DNA of 64,000 bases from Aristolochia californica (Eukaryota; Streptophyta; Magnoliopsida; Piperales; Aristolochiaceae): positions 7,336,708 to 7,400,707 of the forward strand of contig JARWKL010000007.1 in NCBI GenBank assembly GCA_029961685.1. Reading direction: 5' to 3'. A program made the translations under genes and the position numbers. Below the pieces are notes generated by a model. The model searched no databases. It was not told the origin of the DNA and was given only the letters and a program-made list of their open reading frames with translations. Below, piece by piece: positions 14,158-25,929 of this stretch; position 1 is the stretch's first letter; every line of letters starts with the position of its first letter.

Positions 14158-15851
14158 CCCTATCTCAGAATCAATTTGCCATACTAGTGAAATTATGTTC
14201 CATAATTGATTACTGCAGCATTAAGTACTTTATTTTTGCCTGATGTCTTTTACATGACCTACTATATTTATCTGCTATCTTCAATTTAACAGGGGGTGAT
14301 CACAGAGGATGTGGTTCAGTTGAGGAAAGCCATCGGTGCACCAGGAATGGCAGTCCTCCAGTTTGGTGAGACAGAACTGCATATTTATATTGAGATTGCA
14401 GCATTATATTTTGCTGCCTTTGTGATAACGACTTCAAAAGTTTCTCTCTCATTAATTTTTTTGCTACAATAATTTATCCCAGCTTTTGGCAGTGGACCTG
14501 ACAACCCTCATTTGCCTCATAATCACGAACAAGATCAAGTTGTATATACTGGAACTCACGACAATGACACTGTGAGGCTCTTTTTCTTACATCTGTTCTT
14601 GTCTTTCCTTTGGTAGCTCTGCTTCTGTTCTTACTTCTTGCAAAATGCCCATCTGGGTTACTGATTCCACCTTACAAGCATCCCATGTATATGGGGCTTC
14701 CCATTTCCATACGAATACAGTTAAGTGCCTTTTCGAGTAAAGGTTTATTCTGGAAACTTGAAAGGTGTAATTTTCTAGCATCTTTAAGACATTGTGTCCC
14801 TTTTTCTCGATGTTCCTTCTATCCTAAGGATATCATTTATTTTCATGTGTTCCTTTTTTCTTTTCCTTATGCAACAATTGTTTGTTGCTACTGTTATCCA
14901 GGGATAGTTGCCCCTGATGATTTTGAATTCCAAACATAGGTTAAGCATACATGCTAATGGCCAGTGAATCTTGTCGCAAATTCTTGTTGAAAATTATCAA
15001 ATACCTGGAGATTTTTTTCTTAAGCTTGAATAAAAAATCATTGATCCTATGTTACCTTTCAGACATATGCTAAACTAACTCTTTAATAATTTCTTTGCGG
15101 TATTTGCTTGTGTTAATCTTCAGGTGGTTGGCTGGTGGGAGAACTTGGTGGAGAAAGAGAAATCTAATGTGGGTGCTCAAGAAAAACCTGGCATAAAGAA
15201 TGCTTATTGCTATCTTTTATCTTTCCCGATGTTTGAGATCTTTTTTGGCTTACATTTAGTGATTTCTATCATTAATGAAAAGGATTTTCTCACAGGTGCT
15301 CAAGTATCTTGACATAAACAAGGAAGATATATCATGGGAGATGATTAGGGCTTCTTTGTCTTCTGTTGCATTGACCACTATTATACCAATGCAAGACATC
15401 CTCAGATTGGGAAGTTCTGCTAGAATGAATACTCCAGCAACACAGGTGGGTCTGATCAGAGAAAAGTTTTTACTTAACCTCATTGCGCAAAAACTCATGG
15501 CTGCGGAGGAGACGATGCCATGAGCATGCACTGGGGCGGGGGGGGCAATGGCATGTTCACCATCATGAAACAGTGCCCACCAGAAACCTGTCAGAAATTT
15601 TGATCATGCATAATTGAAGATTCAACTGACACTACACGAATTGCTCAGACTGTTAATAAGCTGCGATTCAAAATTTGTTTAGATTATCTGCACATCTCTT
15701 TATCATCTTTAAAATAAAACTTACCTCTTTCCCTCTGGAATGGCAGCTCGGGAACTGGAGTTGGAGGATACCTTGCTCAACAACCTTTGACAAGTTGGGT
15801 CCTGAAGCAACTAAACTGAGGGATATTCTGTCAATGTATGGCAGGCTATGA
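10834..15851 (+). CDS. DPE1: Chloroplastic 4-alpha-glucanotransferase (disproportionating enzyme 1)
   Basis: GH77 amylomaltase that transfers glucan units between malto-oligosaccharides, recycling maltotriose during starch breakdown in plastids. Sixteen exons join in frame: 10834-11220, 11581-11643, 11786-11874, 11962-12022, 12534-12612, 12811-12947, 13055-13213, 13397-13473, 13554-13693, 13771-13802, 13905-13979, 14293-14365, 14483-14571, 15124-15168, 15296-15445, 15747-15851. All introns are GT-AG. The product is 586 aa, close to the roughly 576 aa of the Arabidopsis enzyme. The Ser/Asn-rich first 45-60 residues look like a transit peptide. ILLHPSSLAGPHGIGDFG opens the catalytic domain. FRIDHFRG holds the nucleophile (Asp384), IIAEDLG the acid/base Glu431, and THDNDT Asp484. 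The end, LSMYGRL, is conserved. No frame breaks seen, so it is probably functional. Intron lengths and splice sites are predicted by eye from protein continuity. Confidence 0.93.
14114..14153. repeat. (CT)20 microsatellite in DPE1 intron 11
   Basis: CT dinucleotide run within the intron between exons 11 (ends 13979) and 12 (starts 14293) of DPE1. Confidence 0.95.
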
Positions 15852-16286
15852 TCTGAGCTTGCAAAGAACCGTCAGGATTCAGGAGACTGAGCTATCAATG
15901 CACTGAAGTCCTCGGTTGATTGTAGTCTGTATCTGAAACTACATAAGTGAGGGAACAAATGGGAGCGTTTTAAACTAATAAATGAGGCAACTTTTGAGGA
16001 CTCCAAGTCTGTGGATCCCTTAATTTTGAATAAGGAGACTTGTATCTGATGACCAAGAGAAATGCAAAAGATGGAAGAGAATAGCACTTTTGGTTCCTTA
16101 AGTTAGTAAATGTAATCATATGTACTGCTTACGTTTGCGCTCAGTAGACTCAAAAAGGATTAATTTGGCCAAGTAGTTAAAGCTAGAGAAAAGATAATGC
16201 AGGAAGCTGTTCAGTTGTGCATAGGAGGAATGAACAATAAGAGTGGCTGGGAGGATTATGAGTTGGGAGAAAATTCTTATGGGGTT
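15852..16286 (+). other. DPE1 3' flank
   Basis: Presumed 3' untranslated region and spacer up to the target duplication of the next Copia element at 16282-16286. No separate gene is visible. Confidence 0.5.
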
Positions 16287-16758
16287 TGTTAGGAATTAGA
16301 CGCTCTAATTCCAAACTAACGAGAGTAATAATAATAATCACAGAAAAAAAAGAAAAACAAACACGAAAAACAACAAGATATATACAAGTTCGCCTCAAGG
16401 TGAGACTACGTCCTATCTTCTGCCGTTACAGTAATCCACTATAAGGGTGAAATAGTTTACAAGAGAAATCGCACACATTTATAGGAGTTTTCTCTAACCT
16501 CTCTCGGGTTGCAACTCTAGTTTTTTCTCGGTGATGATAGAGCCCTAATAGCGGCACCCCTCAATTATAAAGAGAAAATTAGGGCAACTGCAATACAAGA
16601 GTAAAATTCTCAAATTGCTCTTAATAAAACAACTTTGAATATATCGTGGACCGGGAGGGGGCTCCGCCCCCCTTCCAACCCCCATGGCGACCTTACCACG
16701 AAAGTCGATCCGCGTACAGACTCAGTGTAGGGCGTTCATTAGGCTAAAAAACTTAACA
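16287..16758 (-). repeat. 3' LTR of Copia element
   Basis: 472-bp long terminal repeat, 3' relative to the element. Matches 20711-21166 with scattered substitutions and small indels. Confidence 0.93.
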
Positions 16759-16816
16759 ATCTCCCACGTAGAGACTAATCCATCATCAACATCTCCTCTA
16801 TAGCGACAACAACTTC

Positions 16817-18360
16817 TCAATCCTCAGAGAGATGTCCAGCTGAAGTTGCACACAACTTCAGTTTCTCAATCGTAACAGTCTTTGTCAACATATCAGCTGG
16901 ATTCTGACTTCCTTGAATCTTCTCAAGTGCTAAGACTCCATCCTCCAGAGCCGATCTGATGAAGTGATAACGCATTTGCATGTGCTTTATTTTGGCATGA
17001 TAAACGAGATTCTTTGGTAAATGAATAGCACTTGGACTATCACAGTACAACACATTCTTCCCAGAAAGACTGCAACCATTCCATCTCTTTGCTGGCTTCG
17101 GTCACAAAAACATATTTTATCTCAGTAGTGGAAAAAACAACTATCTTCTGCAACTTAGAAACCCAACTAACTATTGTACCACCCAATGTGTATACATATC
17201 CAGTGGTATTCTTTCTACCATCAATGTCTCCAGCCATGTCAGCATCTACATAACCCTGTAATCCCAAGCTTGACTTTCTGAAACATAAGGTTGAGTCTAT
17301 AGTGCCTCTCAAATACCTGAGAATCCACTTCACTACTTCCCAATATTGCTTACCTGGATTACTCATATTTTTGCTCACAACTTCCACTGCATGAGCTATG
17401 TCTGGTGTAGTGCATACCATGACATACATGAGATTACCAATAGCAGAAGTAAAAGGCACATTGGCCATGTTGGCTCGCTTCTGCTCTGTAGAAGGTGACT
17501 GCTCCTTAGATAACCTAAAGTGATTAGCCAAAAGAGTACTCACTGGTTTTACATCATTCATGTTGAATTTGCTCAACACCTTCTTCACATATTCTTCTTG
17601 TGACAATTTCAAAACATCAATCTCCCTACTAATCCTCATCCCAAGATTTGTTTTGCAGACCCAAATCCTTCATTGTAAACTTCTTGGACAATTCCCTTTT
17701 CAACTTTTCTATTTCCTGTTTGCAAGCACATGCTATCAACATGTTATCAATATATAGCAATAGAATGATATAGGAGTCATCAAGCTTCTTTACATAACAA
17801 AAATGATCTGTCTAACACCTCAAGAAACCATTACTACTCATAAAAGTGTCAAACTTCTTATACCACTGTCTTGGAGCTTGTTTAAGACCATACAAACTAT
17901 TTTGAAGTTTGCACACCATTTGTCTTCTTTCCTTGTCATTTAAAACCCTGTTGCAGCATCATGTAAATTTTTTCCTCCAAATCACCATGAAAAAAGGTTG
18001 TCTTTACATCCAACTACTCTAAGTGCAAGTCTTCATTTGCCACTAGTCCAAGCATTGTTCTAATAGTAGTCAATTTCACTACTAGAGAGAAAATCTCAAT
18101 GTAGTCAATTTTTTTTTTTTTTGTTGAAAACCCTTTATCACCAGTCTTGCCTTGTACCGCTTGCTGCCATCATGTTCATCTTTTATTCGGTACACCCATT
18201 TGTTCTACAAGGCCTTCTTCTCTTTTGGTAACTCATTCAACTACCATGTCTGATTGGATAACAGTGAATCCATCTCATCCCGCATGGCCAACTCCCACTT
18301 GGTTGATTCATCAGCTTGCACAACTTCCTCATAACTCTCTGGTTCATCTTTATTAGTCAA
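16817..18360 (-). pseudogene. Copia reverse transcriptase and RNase H, broken
   Basis: The minus strand reads RNase H at 17040-17639, including SAIGNLMYVMVCTTPDIAHA and GYVDADMAGDIDGRKNTTGY, followed by YCDSPSAIHLPKN at 16960-17055. This is the usual Copia C-terminal arrangement. The reverse transcriptase part (17640-18360) is only recognisable in patches in several frames. Frame changes and stops separate the blocks, so no functional polymerase is encoded. Confidence 0.85.
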
Positions 18361-19586
18361 TCAAATATAATTCAGTGTAGGGGAGTACCTCTGTGGTGGT
18401 CTGGTAGTTTTGGTAAATATCCTGAGTTCAGTCAAAGGAATGTCTTGATTTACTTCTGGGGGTATATTTTTCTGGTATTTCTGAGCGATATTCTCCATCT
18501 CAATAACTAGAAGATCTCTCAATTGAATCACTTCAAACTTCTTAGCTCCATCACTTGTGCTCTCAGACTCTATTCTCAACGTGTCTTTATACATGGTGCC
18601 TTCATTGGAGATCACGCCCTTGCTCCTGATAACCTTATGACTTTGGTCATCCCAGAAGCGATAACCAAACTCGGTACAACCATAGCCAATAAAGAAACAT
18701 ATCTTAGATTTAACATCAAGTTTACTTCTAACAACAGAATCAATATGAATATAAGAAACACAACCAAAAACTTTCAAGAAAGAAAAGTATACCTCTTTGC
18801 CACTCCAGACCTCTTCTGGTATTTTGCAATCCAATGGTGTTGAAAAACCTTTGTTGATCAAATAGGCAGTGGTGCTAATAGCCTCAGACCAAAACATCTT
18901 TGGCAATCCCGCATGTAATCTCATACTCCTAGCACGCTCATTTAAGGTCCTGTTCATCCTCTCTGCTATACCATTTTGTTGAGGTTTTCCAGGAATGGTC
19001 TTCTTCATCTTGATTCCATTATCAGCATAGTACCACATGAAATCATCTATGTATTCTCCCCCATTATCTGACTGCAAGCACTTCACCTTCAAATCTGTCT
19101 CATTCTCAACCATTGCTCTCCATCTCTTGAATGTATCAAAGACATCAGATTGTTTTTTAGAAAATAAACTCATACCTTTAAGCTTGCATCATCAATAAAT
19201 ATCACATAGTAGTTAGAACCACCAAGGGAAGTAACAGTTGAAGGACCCCACACATCTGTGTAAACCAACACCATTTTTGTTGTCTTTTGCTTTTTTCCAG
19301 CCTTAAAAAAGCTAACCCTAATCTACTTGCTGAAAATACAACCTTCACACAAACTATTATTTATAGTTTTTAACCTTGGTGGCTTCCCTTTGGATTGAAG
19401 CACTTTCATTCCCTTTTCACTCATGTGACCGAGCCTATAATGCCATAAGTCAGAATTAGTAACAACATCAACAACTGCAACCATGTCTCTACAACTGGAA
19501 GTGATGTAAAGAGTTCCAGTTTTAACTCCTCGTGCAACAACCATGACTCCTGTAGTGACTTTCCAAACAACACCACTAAAAGTCAC
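18361..19586 (-). pseudogene. Copia integrase and pre-integrase domain, broken
   Basis: At 19323-19586 the minus strand encodes the gag-pre-integrase region with DLWHYRLGHMSEKGMKVLQ and a CEGC motif (His and Cys zinc ligands). At 18361-19173 it encodes the integrase core with LQSDNGGEYIDDF (catalytic Asp) and PQQNGIAERMNRTLNERARS (catalytic Glu), then the chromatin-side tail. A stop and a gap around 19174-19322 break the frame between the two parts. Confidence 0.88.
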
Positions 19587-19607
19587 ATTATGACCTTCAT
19601 CATCAAA

Positions 19608-20675
19608 CTACCCGACTGAAATCGGATTACGCGTAAGTTTTGGTACATATCTCACCTTGTGAATTTTCCATATTGACCCGTTTGACATCCTCAAACTGAC
19701 ATTACCAATACCGACAATATCCAATGGTTCTCCATTAGCAAGATACACCTTCCTGTGATCTCCAACAACATAATTTTCTATGATCTCACGATGTGCTGTA
19801 GTGGGAAAAGAAGCTCCTAAATCTAACACCCAAGAGTCAATATGGTTATCAACCGACAAGAGTGAATCTTCAGTCACTGCATTTGCAACATCATTTTTCT
19901 TTTCATCCTTCTTTGGTGCTCTGCAGTTCTTCTTTATGTGACCAAACTTGTCACAATTCCAGTACTCCACATTCTTTTCGAATTTGGACTTGCTTTTTCC
20001 ATTCCTTGACTTCCCTCTACCGTTGCCTTTGTTGGAATTCCTCTCGAAGTTCCTGCCCCTAGTATCAACACTTAGGGCAAAATTAGATGTCGATGATTCT
20101 TTAGAGTCCTTTCTACGAACTTCCTCTGCATGAATGGTATCCCAAACATCATTAAGAATCAACTTCACTTTGCCTATAGAGTTTCTAATCGTAGCCCTCA
20201 TAGGCTCCCAACAATTTGGCAGAGACACCAAAAGAATTAAAGCACGAACCTCATCATCAAATTTAATTTGAATGGAAACCAATTGATTGACAATCGTGTT
20301 AAACTCATTCAAATGCGATGCCACTGATGTATTTTTTGTCATATTTAAATTGAAGAGTTTTTTCATGAGATGTACCTTATTATTTGAGAAAGGCTTATCA
20401 TGCACGTCGAACAAAATCTTCATCATCCTCACTATGTTTTTTTCTGATGCCACGTTGTGAGCAACGTTCTTCGATAGTGTTAACTGGAATACTCCCAACA
20501 CCTATTTATCGAAGAAATTTCACTCATAATCTTTCATACCTTCTGGTTTCATATCCAAAAGTGGTGCGTGCAACTTTTTACTATAGAGATAATCTTCGAT
20601 TTATATCCTCCAAAATACAAAATCTATACCATCGAATTTGTTGATTCCAAGTGTCGATCCTTCTCTACCAGCCAT
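19608..20675 (-). pseudogene. Copia gag and protease, broken
   Basis: The start is ATG at 20675 (minus), with at least three early stops before 20501. Then comes 297 codons of open frame with the UBN2-type gag fold. The zinc knuckle reads EYWNCDKFGHIKKNC: the first of the CCHC cysteines is Tyr. The protease motif reads WVLDLGAS where Copia proteases have D-S/T-G-A. Both functional motifs are therefore damaged as well as the frame. Confidence 0.85.
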
Positions 20676-20710
20676 TGCTCTCAATCACAAACCAAAGCTC
20701 TAATACCACT

Positions 20711-21166
20711 TTTTAGGAATTAGATGCCCTAATTTTCAAACTAATGAGAGCAGTAATAATAATCGCAGAAGAAAGGAAAAACAAACATGAAAAACAACAA
20801 AATTTATATAGGTTCGCTTCAAAGTGAGACTACGTCCCGTCTTCCACCGCTGCAGTAATCCACTATAAAGATGAAATAGTTTATAAGAGAAATCGCACAC
20901 AAAAAACTTTTCTTGAGCTGCAACTCTAGCTCTTTCTCGGTGATGATAAAACCCTAATAGTGGCACCCCTCAATTATAAAAAAAAAAATAGGGCAACCAC
21001 AATACAAGAGTAAAATTCCTAAACTGTCTTTATTGAAACAACACTTAATATATCATGGACTGGGCAAGGGCTCCGCCCTCCTTCCTACCCCCATGGCGAC
21101 CTTATCGCAAAGTTGATCCGCGTACCGACTTAGAGTAGAGCATTGATTAAGCTCCACAATTTAACA
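20711..21166 (-). repeat. 5' LTR of Copia element
   Basis: 456-bp long terminal repeat, 5' relative to the element. The usual terminal TG has become TT on the plus-strand reading at 20711. Confidence 0.93.
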
Positions 21167-21171
21167 GGGTT

Positions 21172-21880
21172 GACAATGAATACATATTCGTTGGAAATTA
21201 ATTGGAAGAGTTTTCTACAGTACTAAGCTACATCTTCAATTGCTTAGATACATTCCATTACAGAAGTTGCTTTGTTTGACATTGCTGAGATGATGGCTTC
21301 GTGGGCAGCTTTGTTATTTTTTTAAGAGTGATCCAGTAAACAAAACCTGTGAAGGGTTAATAGAAAAGTTTTATTTGAGAGAAACTAATCTCCGTGTAGA
21401 AATGGGATGTCACAGTAGTTGATGAAGAACTTACAGCCCATCTTGTATGATTTTGTTGTTATTCTTTGCTGATCCGTTGCCTGAAGAAGCCTATAAATTA
21501 TATAAAGACTATAATTCTTAAGGTTATATTCATGACTAATCAAACCCAGATAATAGTAGAATGTTTGAAAAATAGTTAAATTTTTATTATAACCTTTTGC
21601 GCGTGAACTTTGAGTATTTCATCAAAATTTGCAAACAGTTAGCATACTAGTGAAGCACAAAAAGATGAGTTTTTTACATTTAAAACAACATGACTGGAAC
21701 AGGGTTAAGCTCTTAGATGTACAATATACTTCCCATAGTAGAAATCAATTTATTACATAAATGCTGCTTATGGTATGATAACATAATTAATCAAGTAAGA
21801 TAAGGATTGGAAATGAGTGCAGTGATAAGTTGTTTACATTACTGAATTAAGGACTTACAAAGAAAGTTGACATTTGACAC
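21172..21880. other. Intergenic spacer
   Basis: AT-rich sequence between the Copia element and the solo LTR. No gene or repeat recognised. Confidence 0.5.
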
Positions 21881-22225
21881 TGTTGATTTCTAGGGATAAG
21901 ACATAAACACAAGAAATTACAAGGGAAAGAGAGAAGAGAGAAATTCTAGCTCTCGGGAAATAGGAGAGAAAAAACTAAGGGAGAAAAGGAAGAGAAAAAA
22001 AAAGATGTGTATGGACGAATTTGAGCCAAGAAGAAGAGACTATATTTATAGTTGTGTGAAGTTGTTTGCAATGATTACAATGCCCTTAGGATTACATGCT
22101 TTAAAAGAAAAAAAATATAAGAGGATAAACACCAGCTTGCATAATTACAATTGTATGTCATTTCTATGAAAGTTCTCCTTATTTATTAGTTATACCACCT
22201 CTACACACGAGGGTGTCTCTTAACA
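21881..22225 (-). mobile_element. Solo LTR
   Basis: A 345-bp sequence that on the minus strand begins TGTTAAGAGACACCC and ends AAATCAACA. It has a TATA box (CTATAAATA) midway and a C/T-rich stretch after it, as in an LTR with U3-R-U5. The flanking 5-mers GACAC (21876-21880) and GGCAC (22226-22230) match at four of five bases, an old target duplication. No internal region adjoins it, so it probably arose by LTR-LTR recombination. Confidence 0.75.
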
Positions 22226-22230
22226 GGCAC

Positions 22231-22571
22231 AAAATGCTAGTCATTCCTCTTGACAACATACAAAATCTCCTTGGATGGACTGTAGAAGATCAAGTTCAAG
22301 AAGGATTTACCTCGGGTAAATACTCCCGATGACCAAAACTACCAAAGAAACACTTCCAAGCAATTAGGGAACAAAAAATCCCCAATCTTGTAAACCCAAT
22401 AAGCTACTGAGTTACTGGAACAAAAGCATTGTTCAGTAGGAAATTCTTTAATGGCAGACACTAATACTGACCATATATGAGGTATAGATAAAATTGATTC
22501 AATTCTTATCCCCAATCCTTGCGCACCTAAAGTAGCAAGAAAGTGCATTACTAGTAGTAACCTCGTTAGTA
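22231..22571. other. Intergenic spacer
   Basis: About 340 bases between the solo LTR and the MULE. One 69-codon minus-strand frame (22339-22548) has no recognisable domain. Nothing else seen. Confidence 0.45.
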
Positions 22572-22580
22572 AATATTTTA

Positions 22581-22830
22581 GGGCTTTTTACCAAATTATC
22601 CTTTTTTAAAAACTTATTTCGATAAATGACGTCACTTTGAACTTATTTTGAAAAATACCCAATTTTGATCGGTCCACTGTACATGTGTACAGTCATAGGT
22701 GACACATAAGCTTTGACAGATTACGTGTCACCACATCATCAACACTGCGTGAGTAGATAAACACATCGACTCCACGTCACAATTCCGACCCATCAGCAGC
22801 CAAATAAGATGCCACGTCATTAAATGACAA
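22581..22830 (+). repeat. Left terminal inverted repeat of MULE
   Basis: About 230-250 bases that match the inverse complement of the right end in blocks, including AAAAACTTATT, CATAAGCTTT(G/A)AC and the ACTGCGTGAGTAGATA block. Similarity weakens towards the inside. Confidence 0.85.
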
Positions 22831-22859
22831 AAAAATTGAATAAAAATATTTTGATTATA

Positions 22860-23735
22860 AAAATCAAATTTATGAATACACTTTTTATTACCTTATATTT
22901 AAAATAATAAATTATAAAAATATATATAATAAAAAATTAACTCTTACCTATTTAAAACCATTTATTATCGATTAAAATATTAATTAATTAAAACAAATGA
23001 AAATTCTATATTAGAGTTTAAAAATAAAATTTATCGTACACTTTTTATTACTTTATATTTAAAAAAAATAAGTATACTACTTAAGTAAAAATCTTACTAA
23101 CATATTATCAATTTAAAATATTTATAAATAGAAAAAAATCTTACTCTTACCAATTAATTATAGATTTAAATATTTATTAACTAAAAAAATACTTTTTATT
23201 ACCTTATATTTAAAATAATAAGTTAATAAAAAATCTTACTCTTACCTATTTAACGCTTTTAATTATTGATTTAAAATACTTTTTAATTATTATTTTTTTG
23301 AAAATTTTAGTTTTGAGTTTAAAAATCAAATTTATCAGTACATTTTTTTTCAAATTTATCGATACACTTTTTATTACCTTATATTTAAAATAAATATAAT
23401 AATTAATTAAAAAATCTTATTGTTACTTATTTAACACATTTTATTATTTATTTAAAATATTTTTTAATTAAAAAATTATTAAAAAAATTTACTTTAGAGT
23501 TTAAAAATCAAATCTATCGATACACATTTTGTTACCTTATATTTAAAATAATAGAATATAAAATAGTATATTAATTAATTAAAAATCTTACTCTTACCTA
23601 TTTAATACTTTTTATTATCGATTTAAAATAATTATTAATTGAAAAATGTTTTATTAATTAACAAAAATAGTTTAGATTTTAAAAATAAAAGTTATCAATA
23701 CAAATTTAATTACCTTATATTTAAAATAATATGCA
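22860..23735. repeat. AT-rich subterminal tandem repeat array
   Basis: A unit containing ACTTTTTATTACCTTATATT then TTTAAAATAAT recurs near 22881, 23041, 23192, 23367, 23530 and 23710, with spacings of about 150-180 bases. Between these the phrase CTTACTCTTACCTATTTAA also recurs. There are about five to six degenerate copies. Subterminal arrays of this kind are common in MULEs and may bind transposase; that role is inference. Confidence 0.8.
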
Positions 23736-23794
23736 AGGATGTATGTAAAAGGAAGTCATATATTAATAAATGATTTTACATAAAAATGTCAAAG

Positions 23795-24104
23795 AATATA
23801 AAAACTCATCTTTTCTGCCTCTTCCTTCCTTCCGACAAGGACTTTGCAGTCAAATAACTATAATTACTAGTTTGGCTTATAGTTTTTGTATCATGACCTA
23901 AATTGGTGCTCTCTCGTTGCTTAGGTCTAACATCCTCACGAATTACTAAATATCCATCAGAATCCATCTCCAAATCATTATCCACATCCAGTTTTCGCTT
24001 GAGCTACTTTGATGACCCAAGGGCTGCTCTTGTCTTTTGTCGGTCTAGGAGGTCAAGTGAGTCATTTTCCAATTGATCGGAAAGGTCTTCTGCCAAACTC
24101 TTAC
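23795..24104 (-). pseudogene. Captured RRP12-like gene fragment
   Basis: The minus strand, starting directly after the last kinesin exon, reads KSLAEDLSDQLENDSLDLLD then RQKTRAALGSSK, a TAG stop, and KRKLDVDNDLEMDSDGYLVI, continuing to a TGA near 23800 after GRKRQKR. The order of an acidic LDLLDRQKTR block, a KRK block, a DSDG-x-L-x-I block and a basic tail resembles the C-terminal region of plant RRP12-like proteins (pre-rRNA processing and ribosome export). This identification rests on recalled family features only. The in-frame stop and truncation make it a fragment. It is joined to the kinesin piece without a host intergenic gap. Confidence 0.55.
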
Positions 24105-25705
24105 CTGCTGGACAGGTTCTACAAACGAATCTGGAGGACCCATCTGAGCTTTTGATTGATTATTTCCAGATGGGGAGATCAAATCTTGAACCTACATGAA
24201 AGGAGGAAAAAAAATCTTAATGCATTCAACTAAGTACTTTATATGTTGAAATGAAACAAAAAATACAAAAGGAAACGATATTGGCAAAGAGATAGATATA
24301 AGTGATGAAACTTGTTCGTCGTAGAGATCAAATGCAGTGATATAAAAATAAAATCGTGAAGTGGAACTACTATATGAGTTTGACAAATCAAGTAACTCCT
24401 CAAAACTCCATACATATAATCCTCGATCATTGCTAAAACCTTCCTGAAGAAACAAAAATGAAACTATAGCAGGTTGAGAGACAAAGCAATAAATATCTGG
24501 CTTAACTATAGAACTTTCATATATTGTAAGAAAAACTACTTTCAACCCAAAACCACGAAAAGAAATGTGATCCATGTAATGTACAAAAAGTACTAGGCAG
24601 TAAGAGAGAGACCATGGTGTGTGTCTTTCCAGAATGTGATTGTCCGTATGAAAATACAGAAACATTATATTCATCCAATGCTAATTGTACAAAAAGTTGA
24701 TCATTTTTTGAAAAGCTCCCCTGCAATATAGAAAATCTAGATGTAGAAAACTTACTCTAAGAAAATGATAAATATCTGGAAATAGTATGCCTATATTCTG
24801 CCAACATTTATAAGGAACAAAAACTTAAACTTTCTCAGAAATCCAACCAGAGCATGATGAAGGCACCACAATCACCTTGTCCAACATGAGGCTCGTAAAC
24901 TCGGTCAAACTCAAAATCTTTCTTTTGAGAAGTGATAGAATCATCACCAGTCTTTACACGAATGGTGAATCCATTAGGAAACTCAATCACTGGCATGCCC
25001 TCATCTTCAAACAAAGGCCTTGTACTACAAAAAACCTTAATATTGCCTGAAAAGTTCCATCAAATTTTCAAGCCTGAAATCCAACAATCTGCCATATAGG
25101 GTCAAAAAATGCATATAAAAAAATGAATAAACAGAATAATAAGCGAAACGGTTCTAAGAAACTTTACCCTTGGCCATTAACAAGTCATTAAACAACGTTT
25201 TCTTGTCAATGATACGCCGGGAAATTTTGTCCTCAGTTTCAAAAGCAACCTGATCTGAGACACATAAAATTAACAAAATACAAGTTCTTTAAGGAAACAT
25301 ATCCAATCATAGTATAATAAACTCTTCCACATTATATTAAGTATACCATAATCTTTCTTTTATTACTAATAACAAAAAAAATAGGTTGGACTTAAAAGGC
25401 ATAGGGAACAGGGGTGGGATCAAGGGTTCCACAAGTGTACAGGGTTCAACAATCAAAGAAAAATATTCAACATCATGTAACAAAATAGCAATAATAATAA
25501 TAACAATATTAATAGTTAGAAATGTACTATGCACATAACTAATTTCAAAATCCATAGAAGTGCTGCAAGCACTCAGTTGAAAACAAAAGCCAGATAAAGA
25601 ATATAAGAACATAAAGGTCCTAATTATTTCTAATATGAGATGAAGCAAAATCACTATAGAACCATGCATTACCTAGCTTCCTGGCCCTATCCGCAAGAAC
25701 AACAT
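24105..25705 (-). pseudogene. Captured kinesin-14 (KAC/KCA-like) motor fragment
   Basis: Six exon-like blocks on the minus strand join with conserved splice sites. They are 25673 to about 25705 (VLADRARKL), 25168-25254 (DQVAFETEDKISRR to NDLLMAKG), 24876-25046 (NIKVFCSTRPLFEDEGMPVI to FDRVYEPHVGQ), 24613-24720 (the P-loop region, SYGQSHSGKTHTM), 24312-24443 (NDRGLYVWSFEELLDLSNS to FDLYDEQ) and 24105-24191 (VQDLISPSGNN to DSFVEPVQQ). The neck-to-motor sequence fits plant kinesin-14 proteins of the KAC/KCA type, which act in chloroplast positioning. Introns are kept, so capture was from genomic DNA. The microtubule-binding half of the motor is absent, so no working kinesin is encoded. Confidence 0.8.
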
Positions 25706-25929
25706 AATAAAACAACATAGATGAAATATATACCTAGAATCTAATTAGTTTTACCAAATGGGCATTAACCACAACTTCCACTAAGAACGGCTACAAAATA
25801 TAAAATTTTAAAATTATTGATTAATACATATAGAATACCAAAAAAAAAGACAATTATCAATATTAATTGTTAAATTTCACAAGTAATGAAAATGTTCACC
25901 TTAGATTGTTACTTCTTGGAGTGTTTATT

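Larger units (their letters stand above)
16287..21166 (-). mobile_element. Copia LTR retrotransposon, full length, decayed
   Basis: Two LTRs (16287-16758 and 20711-21166), both running TGTTAGG-like to TTAACA, are flanked by a perfect 5-bp duplication GGGTT (16282-16286 and 21167-21171). On the minus strand, the primer site TGGTATTAGAGC (complement of 20697-20708; one mismatch to the tRNA-iMet site) follows the right LTR. A purine tract (complement of 16759-16772) precedes the left LTR. Gene order on the minus strand is gag, protease, integrase, reverse transcriptase, RNase H, which is Copia order. Stops and frameshifts run throughout and the LTRs have visibly diverged, so this is an old, inactive copy lying just downstream of DPE1. 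Confidence 0.95.

Noticed and set aside
14610..14939. 109-codon frame inside DPE1
   Set aside because: Lies within the intron between exons 13 and 14; hydrophobic composition typical of T-rich intron sequence.
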